This document shows positions 63,080 through 64,000 of a stretch of DNA of 64,000 nucleotides, in pieces. The first letter of the stretch is position 1, and the number at the start of each line of letters is the position of its first letter. A program made the translations under genes and the position numbers. Source of the stretch: Beijerinckiaceae bacterium (GTDB taxonomy: Bacteria; Pseudomonadota; Alphaproteobacteria; Rhizobiales; Beijerinckiaceae); the NCBI GenBank assembly GCA_024304885.1, contig JALJOM010000003.1, positions 1,274,110 to 1,338,109 on the forward strand, read 5' to 3'. The notes beneath the pieces are model-generated. The model worked only from the letters and a program-made list of their open reading frames with translations, was not told the origin of the DNA and made no database searches.

Positions 63080-64000
63080 GTGCCCGGCTCCGAGCCCGCA
63101 TCCTTCGACGGTCTTCTCTCCGCCCTCGCCGCGGCGGGCGAGGCGACGCGCCTGCGCCTCCTCGCGCTCCTCGCCGAGGCCGAGCTGACCGTCAGCGAGC
63201 TCGTGACCATCCTCGGCCAGTCGCAGCCGCGGATCTCGCGCCATTTGAAGCTTCTCGTCGAGGCCGGTCTCGTCGAGCGTCATCGCGAGGGGGCCTGGGT
63301 GTTCTGCTTCGTCGCCCAGGCCGGGCCGGCAGCCGGCCTCGCGCGCGACCTGATCGGGCGGCTCGCGCCCGGCGATCCGCTTCTCGTCGCCGATCGGGCG
63401 CGGCTCGCCGAGGTGCGTAAGGCCCGCGCCGACCATGCCGCGCGCTACTTCGAGACTCATGCCGCGACCTGGGACGAGCTTCGGGCCATGCATGTCTCCG
63501 AGGAGCGCGTCGAGGCCGCGATCCTCGATGCCGTAGGTCCCGCGCCGATCCGTGCCGTGCTCGATCTCGGGACCGGAACCGGCCGCATGCTCGAGCTGCT
63601 CGCGCCTCTGGCCCTGCGCGCGGTCGGGATCGATCAATCGCCGCACATGCTGAGCGTCGCGCGGGTCCGCCTGGAACGCGCCGGCCTGCGCAACGTGCAA
63701 TTGCGCCAAGGCGACATCTATGCTGTTCCGGTCGAGCCCGATTTCTACGACCTCGTCGTCGTCCATCAGGTCCTGCATTATCTCGACGATCCCTCGCGGG
63801 CGGTCCGCGAGGCGGCGCGGGCCTTGCGCCCGGGCGGGCGCATGATCGTCGTCGACTTCGCGCCGCATGCAGAGGAGAGCCTGCGCACGACCCAAGCGCA
63901 TCGGCGGCTCGGCTTCGCGGCCGAGGAGGTCGCAAGCTTCATGGCGGCGTCGGATCTCGATGTCGTAGAGACGAGGAATCTCGTGCCCGAGACGACCGAG
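63080..64000 (+). CDS. ArsR-type regulator fused to a SAM methyltransferase domain (cut by window end)
   Basis: 307 residues are visible, open at the right edge. The N-terminal winged helix (about 8-95) is ArsR-like: GEATRLRLLALLAEAELTVS, VTILGQSQPRISRHLKLLVE and GLVERHREGAWVFC. No metal-site C-x-C is seen in the recognition helix. A class I methyltransferase domain follows (from about 150), with AVLDLGTGTGRMLELL, VGIDQSPHMLSVARVRL and DLVVVHQVLHYLDDPSRAVR. In Hyphomicrobiales this fusion usually lies before metF and is thought to tie methionine/SAM metabolism to SAM or S-adenosylhomocysteine level. The start is a GTG at 63080 with AGGA eight bases upstream. Confidence 0.85.
   Translation, partial: MPGSEPASFDGLLSALAAAGEATRLRLLALLAEAELTVSELVTILGQSQPRISRHLKLLVEAGLVERHREGAWVFCFVAQAGPAAGLARDLIGRLAPGDPLLVADRARLAEVRKARADHAARYFETHAATWDELRAMHVSEERVEAAILDAVGPAPIRAVLDLGTGTGRMLELLAPLALRAVGIDQSPHMLSVARVRLERAGLRNVQLRQGDIYAVPVEPDFYDLVVVHQVLHYLDDPSRAVREAARALRPGGRMIVVDFAPHAEESLRTTQAHRRLGFAAEEVASFMAASDLDVVETRNLVPETTE

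Noticed and set aside
1-64000. tRNA, rRNA or tmRNA genes
   Set aside because: No GGTTCGAATC-type T-arm with a matching acceptor stem and no rRNA-like sequence was found; the only near match (about 37150) is inside rpmB.

Overview
The window is GC-rich and reads as the chromosome of an alphaproteobacterium of the order Hyphomicrobiales (Rhizobiales). A Beijerinckiaceae- or Methylocystaceae-like lineage is my best guess, not proven. The reasons are a FixL/FixJ oxygen-sensing pair with a FixK-type regulator, the gene set ftsK - lolA - xth - cNMP-binding protein - OmpR-type regulator - L,D-transpeptidase that is usual in this order, a CtrA-type site (TTAA-N7-TTAA) before ftsK, an ArsR-methyltransferase fusion, and families of short dispersed repeats bounded by CTAG.

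Layout. 1-352: 5' part of an unknown gene leaving the window. 840-8875: hypoxia/stress block with fixL-fixJ, a host-attachment-family protein, Hsp20, a small cytochrome c, a three-BON-domain protein behind a FixK box, a FixK-like regulator and a magnesium P-type ATPase. 8955-10066: two coupled exported proteins. 10364-15113: the most distinctive locus, a family 2A encapsulin shell protein, its cysteine desulfurase cargo with a long disordered N-terminus, and a separately transcribed serine acetyltransferase (EpsC). 15530-18717: gatA and gatB without gatC. 19344-19799: histone-H1-like protein. 20529-32229: type II secretion system (gspE-F-G-H-I-J-K-L-M-N on the minus strand, gspD divergent). 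32352-36556: nitroreductase, YfhO membrane protein and an exported partner. 36926-45899: rpmB, ftsK, an FkbM methyltransferase, lolA, a candidate sRNA, xth, cNMP-binding protein, response regulator, L,D-transpeptidase. 45979-49541: a Rieske-domain fusion and a bacterial thaumatin-like protein. 49554-58282: a YqeB-like protein, trmFO, bioD, bioF, bioA, glk, class I fumarase. 58995-61255: a BNR-repeat exported protein coupled to a thioredoxin-cytochrome c fusion. 61466-64000: VOC protein, small molybdopterin-binding protein, and an ArsR-methyltransferase fusion cut by the window end.

How the genes work together. FixLJ should sense low oxygen and act through a FixK-type regulator on the chaperone, envelope and ion-transport genes beside it. 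EpsC makes O-acetylserine on the route to cysteine, and the encapsulated desulfurase takes sulfur from cysteine. The shell and EpsC genes share a poly-T motif at similar distances upstream, which suggests common control. The Gsp block is a nearly complete secretion machine lacking only a prepilin peptidase and a canonical GspC in view.

Repeats. At least eleven copies of one repeat (A), four of another (B) and one MITE-like element occupy most of the long gaps. Several are joined end to end through a shared CTAG, and at least two genes end with a TAG inside such a CTAG. No tRNA, rRNA, CRISPR array or intact insertion sequence was seen.
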